Both the position numbers and the translations under genes were made by a program. Source: Ricordea florida (Eukaryota > Cnidaria > Anthozoa > Corallimorpharia > Ricordeidae). Taken from it: a DNA stretch of 64,000 nucleotides. Positions 1 through 12,200 of the stretch are shown here, piece after piece (position 1 is the first letter of the stretch; each line of letters begins with the position of its first letter). The notes below the pieces were generated by a model. That model was not told where the DNA came from. It was given only the letters and a program-made list of their open reading frames with translations, and searched no databases. The stretch lies in the NCBI GenBank assembly GCA_949710005.1, contig OX453272.1:26468630-26532629 (forward strand), read 5' to 3'.

Positions 1-124
1 CGTGTCCGTATTCAACATTAATTTTAGTTTACACTACAGTGAAAGTTTGGCAGGTAATGTCAAAGGTCATTTAATGAATAGCATAACTCAAGTTGATGAA
101 GGTTGACATCCGTATGTTTCTTTA

Positions 125-568
125 ATGGAGGCCCTGGAATCCATACTTTTTTGTATGAATTATAAATCATGTTTGCTTACAGTTGAATGTAACACTGTGG
201 CTATTTTTAAAACAAGCAATAGTTTATTTAAAATTTTTGATTCCCACAGCAGAAATGTTTGGGGGCAATTTGATACATCAGGAACTGCAGTACTTTTAGA
301 GTTTCCATCAATCGAGAGTATAGTTAACTAAATTGAAGCAGTTTATCCTAATAAATCAGTGGTACCATTCGAAATTCTAGGTGTTAGAGTTTTTACAATG
401 GAGTTTGAAGCTGGTACTATGCAGAACGACTTGCATAGGATTGAAGAACCATGTCAGATAAGTTCACCAACCAATATGTATGAACCTCACAGAGTCAAAG
501 AACAAGGTTCAGAACTACTGAGTATACTTGAACCAGAAAACAGGAAGAAACTAATTGAAAAAAATTGA
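125..568 (+). pseudogene. Decayed cysteine-protease-like fragment (peptidase C76-like)
   Basis: One reading frame runs across this stretch, broken by a single TAA at 329-331. The first part contains FDSHSRN followed by a GTAVLLEF block and SIESI. To me this resembles the His-containing C-terminal half of the papain-like deubiquitinase fold (peptidase C76) found in many uncharacterised cnidarian proteins. The part with the catalytic Cys would lie upstream and is not visible. The frame continues after the stop (EAVYPNKS, PFEILGVRV) to a second stop at 566-568. It is probably a relic or a broken terminal exon. The family call rests on memory of the DSH...GT.VLL pattern and is tentative. Confidence 0.4.
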
Positions 569-679
569 AAAAATACGTTTTAGTAGTTGGTTTTGTATTT
601 GTACATGTATATGCATTGTTCATATTTCAAATAAAATCATGAGGACACTACAAAACTCCTCATACATGTACCTCTGACT

Positions 680-1490
680 TTACATGTCCGACCATGTACG
701 CACTGCGTACCTATTTTTAAATACTGGAGTGATGTTACTACTTTTCCATATTGTAGGCCATAGCCTGTTAGTGGTGAAATAATTGATCAATTTAGTCAGC
801 GATTGAGTTAGGGCAGGAGCTGATAAACGTAAACGCCGCTGGGAAATGAGATCACAACCAACTGCCTTCCGTGGGTTTAACTTGACTACGATACCATTAG
901 TGTAACTTTCGCTCACAATATTAAAACTGAAGCACAGTTTATTATTGCATTTCTCAGTGATGAGTTTGACGCTTGGGTGATCTGCAAAATCATCAGTAAT
1001 CTTCTCCATCCCTTCAGTTACCGCCACTTCACTGAAGTAATTGTTGAAGGTATTAGCCACAGTCAAAGTGTCAGTCAAAAGGGATTTGTTCTCCTGCTGA
1101 ATTATTTTAGATTGTTGTTTGCCCTTGTTGGGCAATAAAGGCTTCATTTTGCTCCAAAATTCCCCATGATGTTTTGAATTTATGGAGGCATCCATGCAAA
1201 ATACCTTCATACCTCTTCTTTTAAGTGAAGTGATCTTGTTTCTTTGTTTTCTGTACTTGTTCCATGAGGCCTCAGTGGGATTTCGAGCATGAAGTTTGAA
1301 TAACCGAGTGCGTCACGAGATTTCACGCTGTAACTCTGGCGTAATCCACGGTAATTGATCACCGGTATTAGTTTTTTCTTAATTGGCGCATGATTATAGA
1401 GGATCTCATTGAAAAGTGTTGCCCGGCGATCCCACAAGTCGTCCACGCGATCATATATGTAGGCAGTATCCTAAGGGACGTTTCTTAAAT
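680..1490 (-). pseudogene. LINE fragment: region between endonuclease and reverse transcriptase
   Basis: Two overlapping minus-strand frames (1446 to 1207, then 1210 to 680) read like the linker upstream of the RT domain in CR1/L2-like non-LTR retrotransposons. Visible blocks are LWDRRATLFNEILYNHAPIK, FWSKMKPLLPNK, FNNYFSEVA and LNPRKAVGCD, then LINYFTTNRLWPTIWK with ITPVFK. The frame shifts near 1207, and the RT catalytic blocks (YADD-type box) are absent. The sequence stops abruptly near 716. It is a dead, doubly truncated insertion. Clade assignment beyond CR1/L2-like is not possible from this piece. Confidence 0.7.
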
Positions 1491-1632
1491 CCTGTAAAAA
1501 AGTGTCATTGTTAAATTGTCGCTAACTCCGGACTTAAGTTCGTAATAAACAATTAAAATCGTGTCAGTTTCGTTATTGCTGGCGAGCCTTAGCGAGACAG
1601 CACACTATTTGAGAGGGTCAGCGGTGTTCCAT

Positions 1633-1640
1633 ATCATATA
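1633..1640. repeat. Target-site duplication, left copy (ATCATATA)
   Basis: Eight bases directly outside the left terminus of the foldback element, identical in direct orientation to 12437-12444. The same octamer also occurs inside both terminal inverted repeats, 20 bp from the end. Confidence 0.85.
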
Positions 1641-1704
1641 GGTAGGTACGTGGTGTAAGCATCATATAGTGGTTCCCCGTTAGTAAATATATAACATACA
1701 TTGC
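1641..1704 (+). repeat. Terminal inverted repeat, left, unique part
   Basis: The non-satellite outer part of the left arm. Its first 47 bases match the right end exactly in inverted orientation. After that come small differences (TATATAACATAC here, ATATATGGCATAC on the other side) before the first satellite units. Confidence 0.85.
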
Positions 1705-3467
1705 TCTCCATAGCCATACACAGCCATACATAGCCCTACATAGCCCTACATAGCCCTACATAGCCATACATAGCCATACATAGCCATACATAGCCCTATA
1801 TAGCCCTACATAGCCCTACATAACCATATAAAGCCCTACACAGCCATACATAGCGCTACATAGCCATACATAGACCTACATAGGCACACACAGCCATACA
1901 TAGCCATACATAGCCCTACATAGCCCTACATAGGCTACATAGGCATACATAGCCATACATAGCCCTACATAGCCCTACATAGCCATACATAGCCATACAT
2001 AGCCCTACATAGGCACACACAGCCATACATAGCCCTACATAGCCCTACATAGCCCTACATAGCCATACATAGCCATACATAGCCCTACATAGGCACACAC
2101 AGCCATACATAGCCCTACATAGCCCTACATAGCCCTACATAGGCTACATAGGCATACATAGCCATACATAGCCCTACATAGCCCTACATAGCCATACATA
2201 GGCCTACATAGGCATATATAGGCATACATAGGCATACATAGCCATATATGGCCATACATGGCCCTACATAGGCCTATATAGCCCTACATAGCCATACATA
2301 GCCCTACATAGACATACACAGCCATACAGAGCAATACATAGCCATACACAGCCGTATATAGCCCTACATAGCCCTACATAGGCCTACATAGGCATACATA
2401 GGCATATATAGCCATACATAGCCATACATAGCCATACATAGCCATACATAGCCCTAGATAGCCCTACATAACCATACACAGCCATACATAGCCCTACATA
2501 GCCCTACATAGCCATACATAGCCATACATAGCCATACATAGCCCTATATAGCCCTACATAGCCCTACATAACCATATAAAGCCCTACACAGCCATACATA
2601 GCGCTACATAGCCATACATAGACCTACATAGGCACACACAGCCATACATAGCCATACATAGCCCTACATAGCCCTACATAGGCTACATAGGCATACATAG
2701 CCATACATAGCCCTACATAGCCCTACATAGCCATACATAGCCATACATAGCCCTACATAGGCACACACAGCCATACATAGCCCTACATAGCCCTACATAG
2801 CCCTACATAGGCTACATAGGCATACATAGCCATACATAGCCCTACATAGCCCTACATAGCCCTACATAGGCCTACATAGGCATATATAGGCATACATAGG
2901 CATACATAGCCATATATGGCCATACATGGCCCTACATAGGCCTATATAGCCCTACATAGCCATACATAGCCCTACATAGACATACACAGCCATACAGAGC
3001 AATACATAGCCATACACAGCCGTATATAGCCCTACATAGCCCTACATAGGCCTACATAGGCATACATAGGCATATATAGCCATACATAGCCATACATAGC
3101 CATACATAGCCATACATAGCCCTAGATAGCCCTACATAACCATACACAGCCATACATAGCCCTACATAGCCCTACACAGCCATATATAACCATACATAGC
3201 CCTACACAGCCATACATAGCCCTACATAGCCGTACATAGCCCTACATCGGCATACACAGCCATACGTAGCCCTACATAGCCCTACGTAGGCATACATAGG
3301 CATACATAGCCATACATAGTCCTACATAGCCCTACATAGGCCTACATAGGCATATATAGGCATACATAGCCATACACAGCCCTTAAATAGCCATACATAG
3401 CCCTATATAGGCCTACATAGGCCTACATAGCCCTACTAGGCCTACATAGGCCTACATAGCCCTACAT
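1705..3467. repeat. 10-bp satellite, outer part of left arm
   Basis: A tandem array of a 10-bp unit, consensus CATAGCCMTA (M = A or C), with variants such as CATAGGCATA, CACAGCCATA and CATAGGCCTA. A higher-order duplication is visible: the variant series beginning near 1741, marked by TAACCATATAAAG and then GCGCTACA, recurs about 750 bp later near 2491. The second copy is slightly shorter. Because three units make 30 bp, the array gives long meaningless open frames on both strands. Confidence 0.95.
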
Positions 3468-5081
3468 GGATGGATGGATGGATGGAATCTTTTATTTATA
3501 CACGAAATCTTATCAAATTAAACATACAGGTTTAAATTTGGTTTCCATAAAATCCGTGAACTAACTAATTAATACAATACTAAAAATATGTACTTAAACT
3601 TAACAATTTACAAGGCGATCTTTAACTAATTACTTTACAAGTGCCGGTAGTAAACCTCTTTTAAACTTTTCCAAAGACCTCTCTTCTTTGGGGTAGCGAG
3701 GGAGAGCATTCCAGACCTTGACGCCACTGAAAGCAAAACTATTCTTATAGTAATTTGTTCGGCATTTGGGCAGTTCTAGGTCGTAATTAGAAGATCTCAG
3801 ACCGTAATTGTTTAAGGCGTTATTAAAAGTGAACATTTCGGTAAGGTATGGAGGTGCCAAGCCGTTAACAATTTTAAACATCATAATGGCCTTGTGAAAT
3901 TGTCTCATGGAATTTAACTGAGTCCAGCCTAATTCCTCAAAAATCATTTCAGAAGGCTTACTATAAGCAGCACCAGTAACAATACGAGCCGCCCTATTTT
4001 GAAGCCTTTGAAGACTATTACTTAATGTGTCACCTATTGAGTCCCAGACAAGACAACAATAACTGAAATAAGGCTCAATAATTGACCTATATAAAGTATC
4101 GATGTTCTCACTATTTAGAAAAGGTTTAACCTTTTTCAGTATTCGTAAGTTGGAAGACACTTTTTGCTTTACACTTTGCAAGTGACCTTCCCATGTCAGG
4201 TTTTTATCAATATTGACACCTAGGCATTTAGTGGACTCTACTTGCCTAACATCCGTATTAGACAAGGAAAGTTCTATGTTACCATCAAGAGCGGCAATTC
4301 TTTGTGTAGACCCTATTAACATAAAATCTGTCTTTAACAAATTAAGAGTAAGTTTATTGACATTAAGCCAGGCGGCAATTTCATTCAGATCATTACTCAT
4401 TTTATTTTGCAAAACAGGCAGACTGCAACTTTTGAAAGTTAAGTTTGTGTCGTCGGCGAACAATCTCGCTGTTCCGTACCCTAAGCATTTTGGCATATCA
4501 TTAACGTAAATCAAAAACAACAAAGGTCCTAAAATGGACCCTTGAGGTACCCCACAGGAGATTGTCTTAGTAGAAGAAACGACGCCGTTAACACAACACA
4601 CTTGCTGTCTGTCTGCAAGATAAGACTGAAACCAATGTAGAGTAATACCTTCAAAACCATAAAATTCTAATTTCTTAAGAAGAATCTTGTGGTCAACGGT
4701 ATCGAAGGCCTTTTTTAGGTCAAGAAATAAGACTCCATTAACCATGCCCCTATCTATATTGAAACACCAATCATTCGTCATGTCAAGTAGGGCAGACACG
4801 GTTGAGTGGAGCGACCTGAACCCCGATTGGCGAGAATAAAGCAATTTATTATTACTAAGGTGACGGTTACTTTGTTCGAAGAGAATTCTTTCAAAAACAC
4901 GAGCAATGCTTCGTAAAACCGGTATAGGTCTATAGTTATTGGCATCGCATTTTTCGCTGGATTTAAAGAGCGGACAGACCTTTGCAACCTTCCAATCGCT
5001 AGGAAATTCACCCGAGGTAATGGAAAAGTTAAAAAAATCAGTTAAGCTCTTGTAAATAACAGGTGCGGCTAATCTCAAAAT
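3468..5081 (-). mobile_element. 5'-truncated CR1/L2-like LINE inserted in the left arm
   Basis: The satellite is interrupted cleanly by about 1.6 kb of unrelated sequence. Read on the minus strand, it starts inside a reverse-transcriptase gene at about 5081 and passes a stop codon at 3630-3632. It then has a short 3' UTR and ends in a (CCAT)n tail at 3468-3485, directly against satellite. A 5' truncation plus a simple-repeat 3' tail is typical of target-primed reverse transcription of CR1/L2-type elements. The target duplication cannot be told from the repetitive flank. Because the reading frame is undamaged, this insertion looks younger than most LINE relics in the window. Confidence 0.9.
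3630..5081 (-). CDS. Reverse transcriptase (C-terminal part of LINE ORF2), open frame
   Basis: An uninterrupted frame encoding the RT domain and C-terminal region of a non-LTR retrotransposon. Visible RT motifs are the block with SDWKVAKVCPLFK, motif A LDLKKAFDTVDH, motif B SCGVPQGSILGPLLFLIYVN, and the catalytic LFADDTNL. The thumb and C-terminal region follow, with YCCLVWDSIGDTL, LQNRAARIVTG and VWNALP. The apurinic-type endonuclease expected upstream is missing by 5' truncation. The open frame extends about 20 codons beyond the element (to 5141) into satellite DNA, creating a chimeric N-terminus (MYRYVGLCKAMYAYVCLC). Those residues are not part of the natural protein. Without a promoter or endonuclease it is unlikely to act alone. 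Confidence 0.85.
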   Translation of the reverse strand: MLRLAAPVIYKSLTDFFNFSITSGEFPSDWKVAKVCPLFKSSEKCDANNYRPIPVLRSIARVFERILFEQSNRHLSNNKLLYSRQSGFRSLHSTVSALLDMTNDWCFNIDRGMVNGVLFLDLKKAFDTVDHKILLKKLEFYGFEGITLHWFQSYLADRQQVCCVNGVVSSTKTISCGVPQGSILGPLLFLIYVNDMPKCLGYGTARLFADDTNLTFKSCSLPVLQNKMSNDLNEIAAWLNVNKLTLNLLKTDFMLIGSTQRIAALDGNIELSLSNTDVRQVESTKCLGVNIDKNLTWEGHLQSVKQKVSSNLRILKKVKPFLNSENIDTLYRSIIEPYFSYCCLVWDSIGDTLSNSLQRLQNRAARIVTGAAYSKPSEMIFEELGWTQLNSMRQFHKAIMMFKIVNGLAPPYLTEMFTFNNALNNYGLRSSNYDLELPKCRTNYYKNSFAFSGVKVWNALPRYPKEERSLEKFKRGLLPALVK

Positions 5082-6609
5082 AGGCCTACATAGGCATACA
5101 TAGGCATACATAGCCTTACACAGCCCTACATAGCGATACATAGGAATACATAGCCATACACAGCCCTACATAGCCATACATAGCCCTACATAGCCCTACA
5201 TAAGCCTATATAGGCATACATAGCCATACATAGCCCTACATAGGCATACATAGCCCTACATAGCCATACATAGCCATACTTAGCCCTACATAGCCCTACA
5301 TAGGCCTACATAGGCCTACATAGGCATACATAGTCCTATATGGCCATACATAGCCCCACATAGCCATACATAGCCATACATAACCCTACATAGCCCTACA
5401 TAGGCATACACAGCCATACATGGCCATACATAGCCATAAATAGCCCTACATAGCCCTACATAGGCCTACATAGGCATACATAGCCCTATATGGCCCTAAA
5501 TAGGCATACACAGCCATACATGGCCATACATAGCCCTACATAGCCCTACATAGGCATACATAGGCATCCATAGGCATACATAGGCATACATAGCCTTACA
5601 CAGCCCTACATAGCCATACATAGGCATACATAGCCATACACAGCCCTACATAGCCATACATAGCCCTACATAGCCCTACATAGGCCTATATAGGCAAACA
5701 TAGGCATACATAGCCCTACATAGGCATACATAGCCCTACATAGCCATACATAGCCATACTTAGCCCTACATAGCCCTACATAGGCCTACATAGGCATACA
5801 TAGCCCTATATGGCCATACATAGCCCTACATAGCCATACATAGCCCTACATAGCCCTACATAGGCATACACAGCCATACATGAACATACATAGCCATAAA
5901 TAGCCCTACATAGCCTTACATAGGCCTACATAGGCGTAAATGGGCATACATAGCCCTACATGGCCATACATAGACCTACATAGCCATACATAGCCATACA
6001 TAGCCCTACATAGCCCTACATAGGCATACACAGCCATACATGGCCATACATTGCCCTACATAGCCCTACATAGGCATACATAGGCATACATAGTCCTACG
6101 TACCCATACACAGCCCTACATAGCCATATATAGTCCTACATAGCCCTACATAGCCCTACATAGGCCTACATAGGCATACATAGCCATACATGGCCATACA
6201 TAGCCCTACATAGGCCTACATAGGCCTACATAGGCATACATTGGCCTACATAGCCTTATACAGCCCTACATAGCCAAACACAGTTTTACATAGCCATACA
6301 TAGCCATACACAGCCATACACAGCCCTACATAGCCATACATAGCCCTACATAGCCCTACATAGTCTTACATAGGCCGTTATAGGCATACATAGGGATAAA
6401 TAGCCATACATGGCCATACATAGCCCTACATAGCCCTACATAGGCCTACATAGGCCTACATAGGCATACATAGCCCTACATAACCGTACATAGCCATGCA
6501 TAGTTCTACATAGCCCTACATAGGCCTACATAGGCATACATAGCCCTACATAACCCTACATAGCCATACATAACCATACACAGCCCTACACAGCCATACA
6601 TAGCCCTAC
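5082..6609. repeat. 10-bp satellite, inner part of left arm
   Basis: The array continues with the same unit and orientation as 1705-3467 on the far side of the LINE insertion. It ends near 6609 where the non-repetitive centre begins. Variants of the CATAGGCATA type are commoner here. Confidence 0.95.
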
Positions 6610-6889
6610 AAACGTACCGCCACCATACAAACATGACATATCACTTTCAAATTTTGCAGTCTTACTAATTTGCGAGGCTTCTTTCTAGTAGTATTGACAG
6701 ATTTTATCCTTACTGGTCCATGTCAACAGTGGAAAAAACCGTTGAAAGGGCTATCCATGCACATTCCACACGGGATGCGAACTTTGACAAATATAAAACA
6801 TTATCTGCGTTGTGCAACCGGAAGAGAAAAAGTGGATGGAGGGAGTTGTTTCCGACTGTTTTCGCTTTAATATAAATGGGCCCATGTCT

Positions 6890-6984
6890 GTAGCCTCCAC
6901 CGTAGACGATCTTAGGGGGTTCGTCAGGCGTTCCTCGAGCAGGAACCCATGACGAACCCCTAAAAACGTTTGCGGGGAGTCTAC
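6890..6984. repeat. Small palindromic MITE-like repeat
   Basis: An imperfect palindrome. GTAGCCTCC with TAGACGATCTTAGG on the left is mirrored by CCTAAAAACGTTTGCGGGGA and GTCTAC on the right. The TAGCCTCC...GCAGAC end motif recurs in the palindrome at 41217-41303, so the two probably belong to one family. Confidence 0.5.
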
Positions 6985-8202
6985 TATATCTGAGGCTGAA
7001 GGGGGTATTTCCACTAACTCGGAATCTAGAGGCGTGTGCCGCCAGGGGTCGTCTCTGTAACGTTTGGGTTGCGATTACGTTTACACTGCGCAGTTGTGAC
7101 TCGTTGAAATGGAAAACAGGTTGTGGATAGTTATTTATAAAATTCGCATTTGATAGTCGAACCACATACTTTACTACTTGGGGTGGCAGAAAAACAAGTC
7201 GAGACTTCCTTTATTTATCAGGTGCTCCCAACGAGTGTTTTCGGCTAACTTCCTTCCCTATGATATAATTTGGGCGGCATGGTTTCTCACACGATTATTC
7301 TTGAGTTCAGATGGTAGGGAAGGGAACAGAGCGGGGAAAAATGGCGAGAATGAACGCCCAAAAGTGGCTTGATTAACCAACTCGGCTTTGAAAAGTTGCT
7401 TTATTATTAGTTTATTCAACAATCTAACTACTAAGTTGTAAAATAATCCTTAAAAAAATCCGTTTGCATATTGATCGATCCTTAATGACAAAATATTGCC
7501 ACAATCGTGCTACAGTTTCACAAGACATATCAACGTTTCTTATTTGAAACGTCCGCTATAACATCAGAAACATCCTCAGGAAAATTAAGGCATGGGCCCC
7601 AAAATGATTCAGTGAAAAAAAGATGGGGGTGGTCTATCTCTGAGCACTTAAGACTAGAAAGATGAGAATTTGCCAGATACATACTGGTGTGATTTCTGTC
7701 AATTTGGAGTTCTCCAATTATACAAATGTTGTCACGTGACTCCATACTGTCAGAAAACAATAAAAAATCTTTCAACAAAAATGGCAACACTTTTTGTTGT
7801 GAGTTATTAAACCGAACTGGTTTAGGATAATGTGTAATGTAAGCACCTACAAAACTGTGCTTGGCAATTTTTTGAATTTTTTACTGTTTTAGAAAATAAA
7901 CGGTTTTTTCAACTAGACCCATTCTCCCAGACATTTTTATCAGATCTTAACGCCTTCGCTTTTACATATCTAAAAAAGACCAAGCACAGAAAAAATATAT
8001 TAAACAGGCTTAACATTATGCAACCGGTAAAAAAGTTGAGGACACACGAAAAAGCGTTGCCTTTTCAAGAACAATCTTTTTCAGTCAATGGAGGTCACGT
8101 AACCTAATTAGCGCATTAAACCGGAAAAAACACTTTCAAATGGTGTGAGGCATCACTCAAAAACCAATTATAAAGGTGAACCTTTCTTAACAACTTTCTT
8201 AA

Positions 8203-8470
8203 GGTCGCCCGAATCTTTTTATATGCGCGTTGGTTATGTTTTAGAATCGCGTTTCTCGACAGAAATGAAATAACTGATTGCTATTATTTTGGCATCCTTA
8301 ATAAAGAATGGTCGAACTTTAAGAAAAGGTTATTTATTTTCTTGTAGGTATAAAAACGTTTGAGATATCGGCATATGGGTAAAACCCTTTTTTTACAAAA
8401 AATTGTCAGTTATTTCGAAACCCGAAGACAGACAGATAATCAACGCGCATATAAATAGGTTCGAGCCACC
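8203..8470. mobile_element. TTAA-flanked inverted-repeat element in the foldback centre
   Basis: The ends form an imperfect inverted repeat of about 35 bp: GGTCGCCCGAATC with TATATGCGCGTTGGTT on the left, and CAACGCGCATATAAATAGG with TTCGAGCCACC on the right. TTAA lies directly outside both ends (8199-8202 and 8471-8474), the target duplication used by piggyBac and Kolobok types. No coding sequence, so it would be non-autonomous. Confidence 0.5.
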
Positions 8471-8759
8471 TTAACAAGTTCAACATGTTGTGGACCACAG
8501 ATAGGTTTTTACTTTGATTGAACTATATCTTTTCAGTACCTTTTTAAAATGAAAGAGAACATATAATTTTACACGTTTGGAAAAAGAACTATTAGATAAA
8601 AAAAACCAAGGTCATAAACAAGTTGTAACGTACTTGTCAGAGTTAAATAATAGCCCATGATCCGAATAAAATATTTCATTGTTACTTCAATCTGAGGGTT
8701 TCTGGTAATTTTTTTCGAAATTTGGTGTTCTTGATGTTCAAGAATTCGCCCAACGCCTC

Positions 8760-8793
<34 letters not shown>

Positions 8794-9213
8794 TAAGCTT
8801 TCCATTGCTTTTATACAATAACTTTCACGAGAGAAAACGCAACACTCTTTGTACGGCACTGATTAAAGGATAAATTCTTACCAGTCGCAAAGTCTTGTCC
8901 ACGAAATGTTGCACGTGCAATCAGTTTTCGTTTTCCAAAAAGATGCTTTCCAAAAATACGGATTTTTCTCCCTTAAAATGTCAGTTTAAGCAAAGAGAAA
9001 TTAACACACCTTCTTTGCAAGGATTTTCCAAGTTTCAGCCGACAAAGAAATGGGTAAATAATGTAAACTTGTCGAGTTTTGAACTGCAAACGTTTTTGAA
9101 ATTCGTCCCTAAATGACACCCTAACGAAAAGCAAAACATCTTGACGCCACAACGATGTTTATATGTTACTCTCGCCCAACCAGAGCGCGCACACTAACTT
9201 AGTTATTTTATAA

Positions 9214-12200
9214 ATAGCTATGTAGGGCTATGTATGGCTATGTAGGGCTACGTATGGCTGTGTATGCCTATGTAGGGCTATGTAGGGCTATGTAGGGCGA
9301 CGCAGGGGTATGTATGGCTATGCAGGGTTATGTAGGGCTATGTATGCCTATGTAGGGCTATGTAGGGTTATGTAGGGCTATGTAGGGCTATGTATAGCTA
9401 TGTATGGCTATGTATGGCTCTGTAAAGCTATGTATGGCTGTGTATGGCTATGTAGGGCTAGGTATGGCAATGTAGGCCTATGTATGGCTATGTAGGGCTA
9501 TGTATGGGTATGTATGGCTATGTATGCCTATGTAGAGCTAGTATGGCTGTGTATGCTTATGTAGCGCTATGTAGGGCTGTGTATGGCTGTGTATGGCTAT
9601 GTAGGGCTATGTAGAGCTATGTAGGGCGGTGTATGGCTGTGTATAGCTACGTATGGCTATGTAGGGCTGTGTATGGCTGTGTAGGACTATGTAGGACTAT
9701 GTAGGGCTATGTTGGGCGGTGTATGGCTGTGTATGGCTATGTATGGCTGTGTAGGGCTGTGTATGGCTGTGTAGGGCTATGTAGGGCTATGTAGGGCTAT
9801 GTAGGGCTGTGTATGGCTACGTATGGCTATGTAGGGCTGTGTATGGCTCTGTAGGCCTGTGTATGGCTATGTATGTCTATGTAGGGCTACGTATGGCTAT
9901 GTAGGACTATGTATGGCTATATAGGGCTATGTATGGCTATGTAAGGCTGTGTATGGCTGTGTAGGTCTATGTAGGACTTTGTTGGGCTATGTATGGCTAT
10001 GTAGGGCAGTGAATGGCTATGTATGTCTATGTAGGGCTATGTAGGGCTATGTAGGCCTATTTACGGCTATGTATGGCTATGTATGGCTATGTATGGCTAT
10101 GTAAGGCTGTGTATGCCTATGTAGGGCTGTGTATGGCTGTGTACGATTAAGTAGGACTATGTAGGGCTATGTATGGCTATGTAGGGCTATGTAGCGCTAT
10201 GTATGGCTATGTAGGGCTATGTTTGGCTTTGAATCACTATATAGGGCTATGTATGGCTGTGTATGCCTATGTAGGCCTATGTATGGCTATGTATTGCTAT
10301 GTATGGCCATATATGGCTATGTATGGCTATGTATGGCTATGTAGGGCTATGTATGCCTATGTATGCCTATGTAGGGCTATGTAGGGCTATGTATGCCTAT
10401 GTATGCCTATGTAGGGCTATGTAGGGCTATGTATGGCTATGTATGGTTATGTATGGTTATGTATGGCTGTGTATGCCTATGTTGGCCTATGTAGGGCTAT
10501 GTATGGCGGTGTATGGCTATGTAGGGCTATGTATGGCTATATAGGGCTATGTATGGCTATATAGGGCTATGTATGGCTATGTAAGGCAGTGTATGGCTGT
10601 GTAGGTCTATGAAGGACTATGTTGGGCTATGTATGGCTATGTAGGGCAGTGTATGGCTATGTATGTCTATGTAGGGCTATATAGGGCTATGTAGGCCTAT
10701 TTACGGCTATGTATGGCTATGTATGGCTATGTATGGCTGTGTATGCCTATGTAGGGCTATATATGGCTATGTAGAGCTATGTATTGCTATGTATGACTAT
10801 GTATGCCTATATAAGGCTATGTATGGCTGTGTATGGCTGGGTACGATTAAGTAGGGCTATGTAGGGCTGTGTATGGCTGTGTAGGGCTATGTATGGCTAT
10901 GTACGACTATGTATTGCGGTGTATGGCTATGTAGGGCTATGTAGGGCTATGTAGGGCAATGTATGGCTATGTAGGGCTATGTATAACTATGTATGGCTAT
11001 GTATGGCTATGTAGGGCTATGTAGCGCTATTTATGGCTATGTAGGGCTATGTATGGCTGTGAATCACTATGTAGGGCTATGTATAGCTGTGTATGCCTAT
11101 GTAGGCCTATGTATGGCTATGTATTGCTATGTATGGCTATGTATGGCTATGTAGGGCTATGTATGCCTATGTATGCCTATGTAGGGCTATGTAGGGCTAT
11201 GTATGGCTATGTAGGGCTATGTATGGCTATGTATGGCTATGTAGGGCTATGTATGGCTATGTATGGCTGTGTATGCCTATGTTGGCCTATGTAGGGCTAT
11301 GTATGGCTGTGTATGGCTATGTAGGGCTATATATGGCTATGTATGGCTCTGTACTGCTATGTATGGCTGTGTATGCCTATGAAGGGCTATGTAGGGCCAT
11401 GTATGGCTATGTATGCCTATGTATGCCTATGTAGGCCTATGTAGGGCTATGTATGGCTATGTAGGGCTGTATATGCCTATGTATGCCTATGTATGCGTAT
11501 GTAAGCCTATTTAGGGCTATGTAGGGCTATGTATGGCCATGTATGGCTATGTATGCCTATGTATGCCTATGTAGGGCTATGTATGGCAATGTACGGCTGT
11601 GTTTGGCTATGTATGCCTATGTATGCCTATGTAGGCCTATGTAGGCCTATGTATGGCTATGTATGGCCATGTATGGCTATGTATGCCTATGTAGGGCTAT
11701 GTAGGGCTATGTATGCCTATGTAGGCGTATGTAGGCCTATGTAGGGCTATGTATGGCTATGTATGCCTATATATGCCTATGTAGGCCTATGTAGGGCTAT
11801 GTAGCGCTATGTATGGCTATGTATACCTATGTATGCCTATATAGGCTTATGTAGGGCTATGTATGGCTGTGTATGCCGATGTAGGGCTATGTATGGCTAT
11901 TTAAGGCTATTTATGGCTGTGTAGGGCTATGTATGGTTATGTATGGCTCTGTAGGGCTATGTAGGGCTATGTAGGGCTATTTATGGCTGTGTATGGCTAT
12001 GTAGGGCTAGGTAGGGCTATGTAGGGCTTTCTAGGCCTATGTAGAGCTATTTATGGCTATGTATGGCTATGTATGGCTATGTATGGCTATGTATGGCTGT
12101 GTATGCCTATGTAGGGTTAGGTAGGGCTATGTAGGGCTTTCTAGGCCTATGTAGGGCTATTTATGCCTATGTACTGCTATGTAGGCGTACGTAGGCCTAT

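Larger units (their letters stand above)
6610..9213. other. Non-satellite centre of the foldback element; no recognised gene
   Basis: AT-rich unique-looking DNA between the two satellite arms. Open frames are short (the longest is 151 codons on the minus strand, 6710-7165) and match no transposase motif I know. The frame at 7530-7790 (minus, 86 codons) is also unrecognised. Two small palindromic elements lie inside (6890-6984 and 8203-8470). Confidence 0.6.

Noticed and set aside
6710-7165. 151-codon minus frame in the foldback centre as a transposase
   Set aside because: No DDE-type, zinc-finger or helix-turn-helix pattern; it overlaps a palindromic repeat and other frames of similar length.
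10169-11744. Chains of open frames with MYGYVGLCMAMYGYVWLC-type repeats
   Set aside because: They are produced by the 10-bp satellite, whose period makes 30-bp (10-codon) cycles; no start context, domain or codon bias, and variant units introduce stops at random.
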